From JBEBSD01 sp040394475 (GTDB lineage Bacteria > Bacteroidota > Bacteroidia > Cytophagales > Spirosomataceae), in contig JBEBSD010000008.1 in the NCBI GenBank assembly GCA_040394475.1, forward strand, positions 1 to 64,000: a stretch of 64,000 nt of DNA, in the 5' to 3' direction. Below, one piece after another: positions 25,337-33,757 of the stretch (positions within the stretch are counted from its first letter, which is position 1; every line of letters begins with the position of its first letter). The notes beneath the pieces were generated by a model that had not been told where the DNA came from, did no database searches, and was given only the letters and a program-made list of their open reading frames with translations. The position numbers and the translations under genes were made by a program.

Positions 25337-25615
25337 TTATTTTCTGCCTTTGTCTTTTTTTGCGGTATGGCCGCGGAAATTACGTGTAGGTGCGAACTCC
25401 CCCAGCTTGTGCCCTACCATGTTTTCCGTTACATAAACCGGGATAAACTTGTTCCCGTTATGTACTGCAAACGTATGTCCGATGAAATCAGGTGAAATCA
25501 TAGAACGTCTCGACCAGGTTTTGATAACCGATTTTTTACCGGAGTTGTTCATCGTTACGATTTTAGCCTCCAGTCTAAAATCTATATAGGGCCCTTTTTT
25601 TAGAGAACGTGACAT
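25337..25615 (-). CDS. rpsS: 30S ribosomal protein S19
   Basis: 92 residues (MSRSLKKGPYIDF ... SVIKTWSRRSMISPDFIGHT ... VGHKLGEFAPTRNFRGHTAKKDK). It binds the 30S head with S13. It starts 7 bp after rplB. Confidence 0.99.
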   Translation of the reverse strand: MSRSLKKGPYIDFRLEAKIVTMNNSGKKSVIKTWSRRSMISPDFIGHTFAVHNGNKFIPVYVTENMVGHKLGEFAPTRNFRGHTAKKDKGRK

Positions 25616-25622
25616 TTATCTA

Positions 25623-26447
25623 TTACTTTTTACGTCTACTAATGATCAGTTTTTCGGAAAATTTGTTCTTATTACGGGTTTTCTTTCCTTTAGAGAAAAG
25701 GCCCGTTCTTGAACGAGGCTGGCCTCCGGAAGCCCGGCCCTCACCACCACCCATCGGGTGATCAACAGGGTTCATTGCCACACCCCGTACCCGTGGACGA
25801 CGTCCCAGCCACCGCTTTCTTCCCGCCTTACCCAGGGAAATGTTCATATGGTCATGATTGGAGACCACACCGACAGTAGCGCGGCAGGTTACCAGCACCA
25901 TCCGCATTTCACCGGAAGGCAACTTCAGCACGCCGTATTTCCCCTCACGGGCTACCAGCTGTGCGTACGTCCCGGCGCTGCGGGCCATTTGCCCTCCTTT
26001 GCCCGGAGTCAGTTCAATATTATGAACGATCGTACCGATAGGAAGCGCACTTAACGGAAGGGCATTGCCCACTTCCGGAGCGGCAGTGGAACTGGATACG
26101 ATTTGCTGTCCGACTTTAATACCACTGGGTGCGATGATGTAATTCTTCTCACCATCTCCGTATTGGATCAGGGCAATATGAGCGGAACGGTTAGGATCGT
26201 ATTCTACGGTCAAAACGGTTGCAGGATCTTCTACACGGCTGCGTTTAAAATCAATAATCCGGTACCTGCGTTTGTGTCCCCCGCCCAGGTAACGCATCGT
26301 CATACGTCCTGCGCTGTTCCGGCCTCCGCTCTTTTTGATCGGTGCCAACAGGCTTTTCTCCGGCTTACTTGCTGTAAGTTCGCTAAAAGTGGGTGCCGAA
26401 CGAAACCGTTGACCGGGGGTAACTGGTTTTATTTTCTTAATTGCCAT
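25623..26447 (-). CDS. rplB: 50S ribosomal protein L2
   Basis: 274 residues, full length, with the peptidyl-transferase-proximal C-terminus including GVAMNPVDHPMGGGEGR and SKGKKTRNKNK. It is among the most conserved proteins of the large subunit. Confidence 0.99.
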   Translation of the reverse strand: MAIKKIKPVTPGQRFRSAPTFSELTASKPEKSLLAPIKKSGGRNSAGRMTMRYLGGGHKRRYRIIDFKRSRVEDPATVLTVEYDPNRSAHIALIQYGDGEKNYIIAPSGIKVGQQIVSSSTAAPEVGNALPLSALPIGTIVHNIELTPGKGGQMARSAGTYAQLVAREGKYGVLKLPSGEMRMVLVTCRATVGVVSNHDHMNISLGKAGRKRWLGRRPRVRGVAMNPVDHPMGGGEGRASGGQPRSRTGLFSKGKKTRNKNKFSEKLIISRRKK

Positions 26448-26485
26448 TGCTTTATCTCGTCATTCTATTCCAGCAAGCACCTGTA

Positions 26486-26773
26486 CTAGGCCTCACCATA
26501 AATATCTATAATTTCACCCTCGGCCACGCTGATGATAGCCTTCTTATATGTGGACGTTTTCCCGGTAACAAACCGGCCGTTGGAAGTCCGTGTTTTCGAT
26601 TTACCGATTACGCGCAATGTGTTGACACTGACCACCTTCACTCCGTACAATTTTTCAACTGCTTGCTTGATCTCGATTTTATTGGCCTTTAAAGCCACTT
26701 CGAAAGCATATTTTCCCTGACTGCTCAGAGCAGCAACTTTCTCCGTAATAATGGGACGTTTCAGTACACTCAT
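26486..26773 (-). CDS. rplW: 50S ribosomal protein L23
   Basis: 95 residues (MSVLKRPIITEKVAALSSQG ... KTSTYKKAIISVAEGEIIDIYGEA). It lies at the tunnel exit and is the main docking site for trigger factor. Its start overlaps the rplD stop by 4 bp (ATGA), so translation is coupled. Confidence 0.98.
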   Translation of the reverse strand: MSVLKRPIITEKVAALSSQGKYAFEVALKANKIEIKQAVEKLYGVKVVSVNTLRVIGKSKTRTSNGRFVTGKTSTYKKAIISVAEGEIIDIYGEA

Positions 26774-27405
26774 GATTGTATAGTCAATAGGGTTTCGATT
26801 TTCGGAAGTGCGTTCTCGCTGATAATCAAACGGTCTGCATTGATCAGATCGTAGGTATTGATAAGCGCTGCGGTGGTGATCTTCGTTTTCGGAAGATTAC
26901 GGCCCGACAGGTAGACATTCTGATCGTTCTCTCCCAGGATCAGCAACGTTTTGATGCCACTGAGGGAAAGGGCCTGCAGCAGGCTCTGATACGATTTGGT
27001 TTTAGGCGCCTCAAAGGTAAAAGGTTCAATAATGGCGATGGCGTTTTCCTGCGCCTTTGCCGAAAGCACCGATTTACGGGCCAGAACCTTTATCTTCTTG
27101 TTCAGCTTAAAGCTGTAATCCCGGGGGCGGGGGCCGAAAACACGTCCACCACCTACAAACAAAGGTGATTTGATACTGCCGGCGCGGGCTCCGCCTGTCC
27201 CCTTCTGACGTTTAATCTTCCTCGTAGAATACCGTACTTCTGCACGTTCCTTCGATTTGTGTGTTCCCTGCCGCTGATTGGCCAGGTACTGCTTCACATC
27301 CAGATACACAACATGTTCATTGGGGGCTATTCCATAAATAGACTCCGACAATGACACTTTTCTGCCGCTATCTTCTCCTTTTATATTTAATACAGACAGT
27401 TCCAT
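26770..27405 (-). CDS. rplD: 50S ribosomal protein L4
   Basis: 211 residues. The tunnel-reaching loop is visible (RYSTRKIKRQKGTGGARAGS, then SPLFVGGGRVFGPRPRDYSF). In Proteobacteria L4 also represses the S10 operon; no equivalent leader was identified here. It follows rplC by 5 bp. Confidence 0.98.
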   Translation of the reverse strand: MELSVLNIKGEDSGRKVSLSESIYGIAPNEHVVYLDVKQYLANQRQGTHKSKERAEVRYSTRKIKRQKGTGGARAGSIKSPLFVGGGRVFGPRPRDYSFKLNKKIKVLARKSVLSAKAQENAIAIIEPFTFEAPKTKSYQSLLQALSLSGIKTLLILGENDQNVYLSGRNLPKTKITTAALINTYDLINADRLIISENALPKIETLLTIQS

Positions 27406-27410
27406 CAGTA

Positions 27411-28031
27411 TTACTTCTCAATGATTACAAATGAATTCTTAGCTCCCGGTACCGACCCGCTTACCACCAATAGGTTTTGCTCAGGTATCACTTTCAAAAC
27501 CTCCAGGTTTTGAATTTTCACACGATTTCCTCCCATACGGCCCGCCATACGCAAGCCCTTAAATACGCGGGAAGGAAACGAACAGGCCCCAATGGAACCC
27601 GGGTGACGTTGTCTGTTGTGCTGACCATGTGTCTGGCCACCCACTCCACTAAATCCATGACGTTTTACAACACCCTGAAAACCACGACCTTTTGCCTTTC
27701 CCACTACGTCGACAAACTCTCCTTCTTCAAAGATGTCCGCAATGGTCAATACAGTACCTAATCCGTATTCCTTTTCGAAATACTTGAACTCAACCAATTT
27801 TTCTTTGGGAGTTGTGTTGGCTTTTTTGAAATGCCCTAGCAGCGGCTTCGTAGTACGCTTTTCCTTGCGCTCTCCGAAACCAAGCTGGATGGCATTATAG
27901 CCGTCATTTTCCTCGGTTCTTACTTGTGTGACTACACAAGGACCAGCCTGAATAACTGTACACGCCAGAGCCTGCCCGTCAGCGTTGTACAAACTGGTCA
28001 TTCCGATCTTCTTTCCTATTAAACCAGACAT
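27411..28031 (-). CDS. rplC: 50S ribosomal protein L3
   Basis: 206 residues (SGLIGKKIGMTSLYNADGQ ... GRGFQGVVKRHGFSGVGGQTHGQHNRQRHPGSIG split by shorter stretches). It is the first gene of the second ribosomal transcription unit, about 50 nt after a strong promoter match. Confidence 0.98.
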   Translation of the reverse strand: MSGLIGKKIGMTSLYNADGQALACTVIQAGPCVVTQVRTEENDGYNAIQLGFGERKEKRTTKPLLGHFKKANTTPKEKLVEFKYFEKEYGLGTVLTIADIFEEGEFVDVVGKAKGRGFQGVVKRHGFSGVGGQTHGQHNRQRHPGSIGACSFPSRVFKGLRMAGRMGGNRVKIQNLEVLKVIPEQNLLVVSGSVPGAKNSFVIIEK

Positions 28032-28082
28032 GTTTGATTGTTTAAAAATAGCAGGTATGCACCTATTTACTTAAATGGAGCG

Positions 28083-28113
28083 CAAAGTTAGAAATTTCTC
28101 ATCAACTTTCAAA
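28083..28113 (-). promoter_or_regulatory. Promoter of the rplC-rplQ ribosomal protein operon
   Basis: On the minus strand TTTG (28113-28110), a 19-nt spacer and TAACTTTG (28090-28083) match the Bacteroidetes consensus TTTG-N19-TAnnTTTG at every fixed position. It lies downstream of the rpsJ terminator and about 50 nt before rplC. Confidence 0.82.
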
Positions 28114-28207
28114 TGCGGTCCTTACATTTATTCAAATAACCGCTTCAAAACCAGTGGGAAACGGTCCTCCGCTGCCGTACAGTCGCTTCTTCTGATTGCA
28201 AAGCACT

Positions 28208-28240
28208 AAAAAAAAGGGTCAGATGTAACACACCTGACCC
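28208..28240 (-). terminator. Rho-independent terminator after rpsJ
   Basis: Minus-strand RNA forms an 11-bp stem (GGGTCAGGTGT/ACATCTGACCC, one G-U, 3-nt loop) followed by eight U. It lies 110 nt after the rpsJ stop in the 319-bp rpsJ-rplC gap, ending the fusA-rpsJ unit. The remaining 110 bp up to rpsJ holds nothing I recognise. Confidence 0.92.
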
Positions 28241-28350
28241 CTGTATGATCCGTAAGCTTCTCGCGCTTAGCAGACCGAGATCAAATGTGGTTTCCGGTAA
28301 ACGGACCTGCATCCAACAGTTATACTATCCGGCAACTGCCGGGTTCTGAT

Positions 28351-28656
28351 CTATACTTTAATCTCTACATCCACGCCACTGGGAAGTTCCAGTTTCATGA
28401 GTGCATCTACCGTCTTCGCGCTGGAAGAAAAAATATCAACCAATCGTTTGTAAGTACACAGCTGGAATTGCTCCCGGGCTTTCTTGTTGACGTGCGGAGA
28501 CCGGAGTACCGTAAAAATTTCCTTTTCAGTAGGCAAGGGAATAGGCCCGCTTACTACTGCTCCGGTTGCTTTTACCGCCTTAACAATTTTTTCCGCCGAT
28601 TTGTCGACCAGGTTATGGTCGAACGATTTCAGCTTAATGCGAATTTTTTGGTTCAT
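28351..28656 (-). CDS. rpsJ: 30S ribosomal protein S10
   Basis: 101 residues (MNQKIRIKLKSFDHNLVDKS ... RSPHVNKKAREQFQLCTYKRL). It also acts as NusE in antitermination complexes. It follows fusA by 89 bp and is cut off from rplC by a terminator. Confidence 0.98.
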   Translation of the reverse strand: MNQKIRIKLKSFDHNLVDKSAEKIVKAVKATGAVVSGPIPLPTEKEIFTVLRSPHVNKKAREQFQLCTYKRLVDIFSSSAKTVDALMKLELPSGVDVEIKV

Positions 28657-28745
28657 GTTATTGGTTTTGGTCCTGAAAAGTTAGGTACGCTGTGCAGAAT
28701 CAACCGAAAGGACCATTTACTCCGGCTGCTTCTAGTTATCCTGTA

Positions 28746-30860
28746 TTATTTTCCTCCTTTCGCTCTCTCAATCACTGCTTCAGACAAGTTTGAAGGCAGA
28801 AAATCGTAGTGTGAGAAGGTCAGGTTGGCAGTTGCCCTTCCCGAGGTGATGGTACGTAAATCCGTGACGTATCCAAACAACTCCGAAAGCGGAACATCTG
28901 CTTTGATCACTTGCGCTCCGGCTTTGGTATCCATTCCCCGCATCACCCCGCGACGACGGTTCAGATCACCCGTCACCGGACCGGTATATTCTTCAGGACT
29001 GACTACTTCCACCGCCATGATCGGCTCCAGTAAGCGTGCTCCTGCACTGCGGGCAGCTTCTTTGAAACCAAGCCGTCCGGCCATTTCAAACGAGAATGCA
29101 TCTGAATCGACATCGTGGAAAGAACCGTGGAACAGGCGTACTTTCATGGAATCCACCGGATAACCCGCCAAAGGTCCGTTCCGCATGGATTCGTCAAAGC
29201 CTTTCTGAATAGACGGAATAAATTCTCTTGGAATCACCCCACCCACAATCTGGTTGACAAACTGCAACCCTGCTTTAACTTCCTGTCCTTCTTCCTGATC
29301 ATCCCGCGGTCCGATTTCGAAGGCAATATCTGCGAACTTACCACGACCACCGGTTTGTTTCTTGTAAACTTCCCTGTGCTCGAAATTCTTCGTCAGCGCT
29401 TCCTTATAGGCTACCTGCGGCGCTCCCTGGTTGATTTCTACTTTAAATTCACGACGCATCCGCTCGATGATGATCTCCAGGTGGAGCTCGCCCATTCCGC
29501 GAAGAATTGTCTGACCGGTTTCCTGGTCGGTATTTACTACCAGTGTCGGATCCTCTTCTACCAGTTTCGCGATCGCGTTACTGAATTTATCCTGATCGGC
29601 AGATTTCTTAGGTTCCACCGCATACCCGATCACCGGCTCCGGGAATACCATTGATTCCAGAACAATCGGGAATTTCTCATCCGAAAGCGTATCGCCTGTT
29701 TTAATATCTTTGAAACCCACTACGGCGCCGATATCCCCTGCTTCCAGCCGCTCAATTTGGTTTTGCTTGTTGGCGTGCATCTGGAAAATCCGGGAAATAC
29801 GCTCTTTGTTACCTGAACGGTTATTCAACACGTAAGAACCCGACTCCAGGGTTCCCGAATAGGAACGAACAAAACAAAGCCGTCCTACATACGGATCTGT
29901 TGCAATTTTAAATGCCAGTCCGGCAAATGGCTCGGTAGCAGAAGGCTGTCTTGAGATCTCCGCATCTGTACGCGGATCTGTGCCCACAATACTTTCTCTA
30001 TCCAATGGCGAGGGCAGCAACGCCATCACCAGATCCAGCATGGTCTGAACTCCTTTGTTTTTGAAAGAAGAACCACAAACCATCGGAACAATTTTCATAT
30101 CGATAACCGCGGCGCGGAGCGCTGTAAGGATTTCCTCTTCCGTGATCGATTCCGGATCCTCGAAATACTTCTCCATCAGCGATTCATCGTAGTCGGCGAC
30201 CGCTTCCAGCAGCTTTTCCCTCCACTCGGCAACTTCTTCCAGCATGTCCTCCGGAATAGGCACGACCTCGTAGGTCATTCCTTTATCCTGCTCGTTCCAA
30301 ACCATTCCGCGGTTGTTGATCAGGTCAACCACCCCTTTGAAGTTTTCTTCAGAACCAATAGGCAACTGCAGGGGCACCGCATAGGAACCCAGCATCTCTT
30401 TCACCTGCTTGCAAACATTCAAAAAGTCAGCCCCGGAACGGTCCATCTTATTGACGAACCCGATACGCGCTACATTATAATTGTTCGCCAGCCGCCAGTT
30501 CGTTTCCGACTGCGGCTCCACCCCATCCACGGCACTGAATAAGAACACCAAACCATCCAACACCCGTAATGAACGGTTTACTTCCACTGTAAAGTCAACG
30601 TGTCCCGGCGTATCAATGATATTGACATGGTATTGCTCATCCCGATATTTCCACCCCACAGTTACCGCTGCAGAAGTAATGGTAATCCCTCTTTCCTGCT
30701 CCTGCTCCATCCAGTCGGTAGTAGCGCCGCCTTCGTGCGTTTCTCCGAGTTTGTGATTTACACCTGAGTAATAAAGAATTCGTTCTGTGGTGGTTGTTTT
30801 ACCGGCATCGATGTGGGCGGCAATCCCAATATTTCTTGTCAATCTTAAATCACGTGCCAT
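28746..30860 (-). CDS. fusA: Translation elongation factor G
   Basis: 704 residues with start at MARDLRLTRNIGIAAHIDAG (30860). The frame is open 29 codons further, but that stretch overlaps the promoter and is not conserved. GTPase motifs: AHIDAGKTTTTERI (P-loop), IDTPGHVDF (G3), NKMDRSGAD (G4). Domains II-V follow to RAKGGK. EF-G drives translocation and, with RRF, ribosome recycling. The usual str neighbours rpsL and rpsG are not upstream; a phospholipid acyltransferase gene is there instead. Confidence 0.98.
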   Translation of the reverse strand: MARDLRLTRNIGIAAHIDAGKTTTTERILYYSGVNHKLGETHEGGATTDWMEQEQERGITITSAAVTVGWKYRDEQYHVNIIDTPGHVDFTVEVNRSLRVLDGLVFLFSAVDGVEPQSETNWRLANNYNVARIGFVNKMDRSGADFLNVCKQVKEMLGSYAVPLQLPIGSEENFKGVVDLINNRGMVWNEQDKGMTYEVVPIPEDMLEEVAEWREKLLEAVADYDESLMEKYFEDPESITEEEILTALRAAVIDMKIVPMVCGSSFKNKGVQTMLDLVMALLPSPLDRESIVGTDPRTDAEISRQPSATEPFAGLAFKIATDPYVGRLCFVRSYSGTLESGSYVLNNRSGNKERISRIFQMHANKQNQIERLEAGDIGAVVGFKDIKTGDTLSDEKFPIVLESMVFPEPVIGYAVEPKKSADQDKFSNAIAKLVEEDPTLVVNTDQETGQTILRGMGELHLEIIIERMRREFKVEINQGAPQVAYKEALTKNFEHREVYKKQTGGRGKFADIAFEIGPRDDQEEGQEVKAGLQFVNQIVGGVIPREFIPSIQKGFDESMRNGPLAGYPVDSMKVRLFHGSFHDVDSDAFSFEMAGRLGFKEAARSAGARLLEPIMAVEVVSPEEYTGPVTGDLNRRRGVMRGMDTKAGAQVIKADVPLSELFGYVTDLRTITSGRATANLTFSHYDFLPSNLSEAVIERAKGGK

Positions 30861-30904
30861 GCTTGATGGTAGTTGTAATAATTGTGTTTTGAAAAAACAG
30901 AGCG

Positions 30905-30935
30905 CAAAAGTAATTTTTTTGTTTTTTAAAAACAA
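30905..30935 (-). promoter_or_regulatory. Promoter of fusA-rpsJ
   Basis: TTG (30935-30933), a 20-nt AT-rich spacer and TACTTTTG (30912-30905) match the Bacteroidetes -33/-7 consensus. The predicted RNA would start about 35-40 nt before fusA. Confidence 0.72.
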
Positions 30936-31024
30936 CAGGTACTTCAATATTTGGCCATTTATTTTTGCATTAAAGGAAGTATTGAAAACAACCCTACCGG
31001 AAACCCTGCCCGGGAGGAGGCTTC

Positions 31025-31843
31025 CTACCGGGCACCTTCCGTTTGCAGCGATGCCGGCGGGACCTGCTCGATGGCCTTGGTGATCTTCGCCACCATTTCC
31101 TCAATCCCCTCGCCGGCTTCAAACCGGAGCGGCGGTTTGAAGGTTACCGTCAGCTGGGTATTCCGCTTTTTAAACCGCAGTCCCTTTTTGTCAAATGCCC
31201 TCCGGAACCCGTTGATCACGACGGGCACCACCAGGGGCCGGTGTTCCTTTATCAGGTAGGCAGTGCCCTTGCGGATGGGTGCATACGGCTTCGTGGTGCC
31301 TTGCGGAAAACTGATCACCCATCCGTGACCAAGACCATCGGCTATTTTATGCTGTCCCTGGTTGTCGAGCTCCCGCTTCACATTCTCGCCGCTGGCACGC
31401 CAGGAGCGCTCCACCAGAATCGCACCGGCAGCACTGAAAATACGGGGCAGGAGTCCGCCTCCTTTCATGGTTTCGGCCGCTGCCACATAATACAACCTGG
31501 CACGTGGTGAAAACAGGTAAAACGGCGGTGAAACCGTGTTGGTATACCCCCATTTAACGGCGCAGAAAATATGATAAAATGCCATCACATCGGCAAAGTA
31601 GGTTTGATGATTGGACAGGAACAGCACTCCCTGATCGGGCAGGTTGGCCAGGTTTTCTGTTCCTTCTACCTTCAGCCGGTTAACAGCGGTCAGCCGGTAA
31701 TAGGTAAACCAGCCCAGAACAAACACGATCAGCCGTTTCAGCACCATGGAATTTCCAAAGGGATCTTTCTCAAAAATCCCCAGGAAGTCGAGGCGGTCCA
31801 GGAAGGCGGGCAGGTAACTATATACAGTTTTGGTTGACTTCAT
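31025..31843 (-). CDS. 1-acyl-sn-glycerol-3-phosphate acyltransferase-like protein (PlsC family)
   Basis: 272 residues. A hydrophobic N-terminal helix (about 36-52) precedes the acyltransferase domain. The motif I region reads SNHQTYFAD, that is His-X5-Asp rather than the usual His-X4-Asp, and motif III reads FPQGTT where FPEGT is usual. The spacing of the blocks and the VPVVINGFRRAF segment still fit the family, which transfers acyl chains to lysophospholipids at the inner membrane. Because two motif positions differ, the substrate or even activity is open. It lies upstream of fusA on the same strand; the fusA promoter is in between, so it is probably its own unit. Confidence 0.85.
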   Translation of the reverse strand: MKSTKTVYSYLPAFLDRLDFLGIFEKDPFGNSMVLKRLIVFVLGWFTYYRLTAVNRLKVEGTENLANLPDQGVLFLSNHQTYFADVMAFYHIFCAVKWGYTNTVSPPFYLFSPRARLYYVAAAETMKGGGLLPRIFSAAGAILVERSWRASGENVKRELDNQGQHKIADGLGHGWVISFPQGTTKPYAPIRKGTAYLIKEHRPLVVPVVINGFRRAFDKKGLRFKKRNTQLTVTFKPPLRFEAGEGIEEMVAKITKAIEQVPPASLQTEGAR

Positions 31844-31857
31844 GTGTGCACCAAAAA

Positions 31858-31883
31858 TTACGCAGATTTACACAGATAACACT
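31858..31883. repeat. Dispersed-repeat-like element ATTACGCAGATTTACACAGA
   Basis: The motif lies 15 bp upstream of the acyltransferase start. A partial inverted copy (ATCTGCGTAATCACTGGTAACAC) lies at 32188-32210 at the other end of the same 400-bp divergent gap. Motifs of this kind recur between genes in many Bacteroidota genomes as far as I recall. Confidence 0.45.
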
Positions 31884-32242
31884 TGAATGGTCTTCACTTT
31901 TTTCGGGATCTCAAAGGGTTCCCGCCGGACGGTGATCGGACCGAACCCTTCAGAAACCACTCAGAACAAAGGGATTGCGGTCGGCTTTCCAACTGGTAGC
32001 CGTCCTTTCACGCCGTCAGGTCTGGTTGGCAATATGACATTTTAGTTACTATTTTTAGTTATTTTCGTATAAATATTTGAAAAGTCGCCCTACATTTCGG
32101 ACGGAGTTAGGAGTTATGAGTCTAGGAGTTGTTGGGGTCTGGGCACTGTGGCGGCAAACTGATATTTTGTAAGACAATTGAAATTTTATCTGCGTAATCA
32201 CTGGTAACACTACTGAAAATACAAAAAACAAGCTCTATTGAT
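31884..32242. other. Divergent non-coding gap upstream of the M48 protease gene
   Basis: No gene is supported here. It holds two heptamer units at 32105-32118 (GAGTTAG, GAGTTAT, then degenerate GAGTCTA) and the inverted partial repeat at 32188-32210. No good TAnnTTTG promoter was found for the protease gene. Confidence 0.6.
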
Positions 32243-33709
32243 ATGAAATTCCACCATTATTCTAAATGCCTGTTGCTGGCGGCTGGCCTTGCGGGTCTTA
32301 GCGGTTGCTCCCGTAACCCGGTTACGGGCAAAAAGGAGATCATTTTTATGTCTGAGGAAAAAGAGATCGCTCTCGGGGCGGAATCGCATCCTTCGATCGT
32401 CGCCACTATGGGATTGTATGACGACAAAAAACTTCAGGAATTCATCAGCAGTAAGGGGATGGCCATGGCAAAGGTCTCCCACCGGCCCAATTTGCCCTAT
32501 CAGTTTCATATTGTCGATTCCCCGATCGTCAATGCGTTTGCTGTTCCCGGCGGGTATGTCTATTTCACCCGGGGAATTATGGCTCACTTCAACAATGAGG
32601 CAGAGTTTGCCGGGGTGCTGGGCCATGAAATCGGCCACGTGACCGCAAGGCATTCGGCGCGGCAGCAAACCAGCCAGATCCTGGGCCAGGGGGCTCTGAT
32701 GGCCGGGATGGTCCTTTCGCCGCAGGTGCGTGCAATGGGCGAAAGCGCCGTGCAGGGCCTGCAGATGCTGATGCTCAGCTACAGCCGGGCTCATGAAACC
32801 GAATCCGATGAAATAGGAGTCAGTTACTCCAGTAAAATAGGATACGATGCAAAAGAAATGGCCGATTTCTTCGGTACGCTGAAACGGTTAAGCGAAAAAA
32901 GCGGACAGTCCATTCCTACCTTTCAGTCGACGCACCCCGATCCGGGAGACCGTTATAATAAAGTGCAGCAACTGGCCCAGGCTTACCAAAGCCAGCACCC
33001 GGCCGACTATGCCGTCAACCGCGACAAGTACCTGCAGATGATCGATGGCATTATCTATGGAGAAGATCCGAACCAGGGCTTCGTAGAGCAAAATATGTTC
33101 TATCACCCTTCTATGAAATTCCAGTTCCCCGTTCCGAAAAACTGGCAATACGAAAACAGTCCGATCCAGTTTCAAATGGCCCCCAAAGATGGCAAAAGCA
33201 TGATGATGCTCACCCTCGCGTCCGGCCAGACCCTGGAGGAAGCGGCGCAATCGGTCGTACAGCAATATAAGTTCAAGGTACTTGAAAACGCCAAACAGAC
33301 CATTAACGGCAACCCGGCGGTGGTGATGATCTCACAGCAGCAAACCGACACCGAGCAAGGGCAAACCGCGGATCCGAAAAGTACGATCCAGATCGCGAGC
33401 TGGATTATCCAGTACAATAATGCCTTTTTTGCCTTTCACGGAATGAGCTATGTCCCGGATTTCAGCAATGCCTTCAATACGTTCAAGACAGTAGCCGGCG
33501 GCTTCCGTGCGCTCACCGATGCCAGCAAGCTCAACCGCAAGCCGGAACGGATCCGCATCCGGCAGGTGACGCGTGATGCCACGTTCCAGCAAGCGATGGC
33601 GGACTTAAAAATGCCTGCCAACCGCGTAGAGGAACTGGGCATCCTGAACGGTATGGAAAATAGTGCCAGGGTCACCAAAGGAATGCTCATCAAAGTGATC
33701 GGCCAATGA
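32243..33709 (+). CDS. M48 family metalloprotease, lipoprotein
   Basis: 488 residues. Residues 1-22 form a lipoprotein signal (LLLAAGLAGLSGC, acylated Cys22). The zinc motif HEIGH is at about 128-132 and the third ligand lies in HETESDEIGVSY about 50 residues later, so this is an M48 (Ste24/HtpX/BepA-like) peptidase. There are no transmembrane helices, which fits the periplasmic BepA/LoiP type rather than HtpX. The C-terminal 200 residues are an extra domain ending in a segment (RIRQVTRDATFQQAMADLKM ... GMLIKVIGQ) that may bind envelope components. A role in outer-membrane protein quality control is inferred from the family. Confidence 0.92.
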   Translation: MKFHHYSKCLLLAAGLAGLSGCSRNPVTGKKEIIFMSEEKEIALGAESHPSIVATMGLYDDKKLQEFISSKGMAMAKVSHRPNLPYQFHIVDSPIVNAFAVPGGYVYFTRGIMAHFNNEAEFAGVLGHEIGHVTARHSARQQTSQILGQGALMAGMVLSPQVRAMGESAVQGLQMLMLSYSRAHETESDEIGVSYSSKIGYDAKEMADFFGTLKRLSEKSGQSIPTFQSTHPDPGDRYNKVQQLAQAYQSQHPADYAVNRDKYLQMIDGIIYGEDPNQGFVEQNMFYHPSMKFQFPVPKNWQYENSPIQFQMAPKDGKSMMMLTLASGQTLEEAAQSVVQQYKFKVLENAKQTINGNPAVVMISQQQTDTEQGQTADPKSTIQIASWIIQYNNAFFAFHGMSYVPDFSNAFNTFKTVAGGFRALTDASKLNRKPERIRIRQVTRDATFQQAMADLKMPANRVEELGILNGMENSARVTKGMLIKVIGQ

Positions 33710-33716
33710 CAGCATC

Positions 33717-33742
33717 CGGAGGAAGCCGCAGCGGCTCCTCCG
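33717..33742 (+). terminator. Stem-loop after the M48 gene, possible weak terminator
   Basis: CGGAGGAAGCCGC and GCGGCTCCTCCG pair over 12 positions with one bulged A. Followed by CTAAAAAC, not a U-tract. It lies in the 48-bp gap before the AraC gene. Confidence 0.35.
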
Positions 33743-33757
33743 CTAAAAACGATCGGT

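Noticed and set aside
32210..32794. 194-codon frame antisense to the M48 protease
   Set aside because: It lies fully opposite the HExxH-bearing gene and has no family features; its length follows from codon bias of the real gene.
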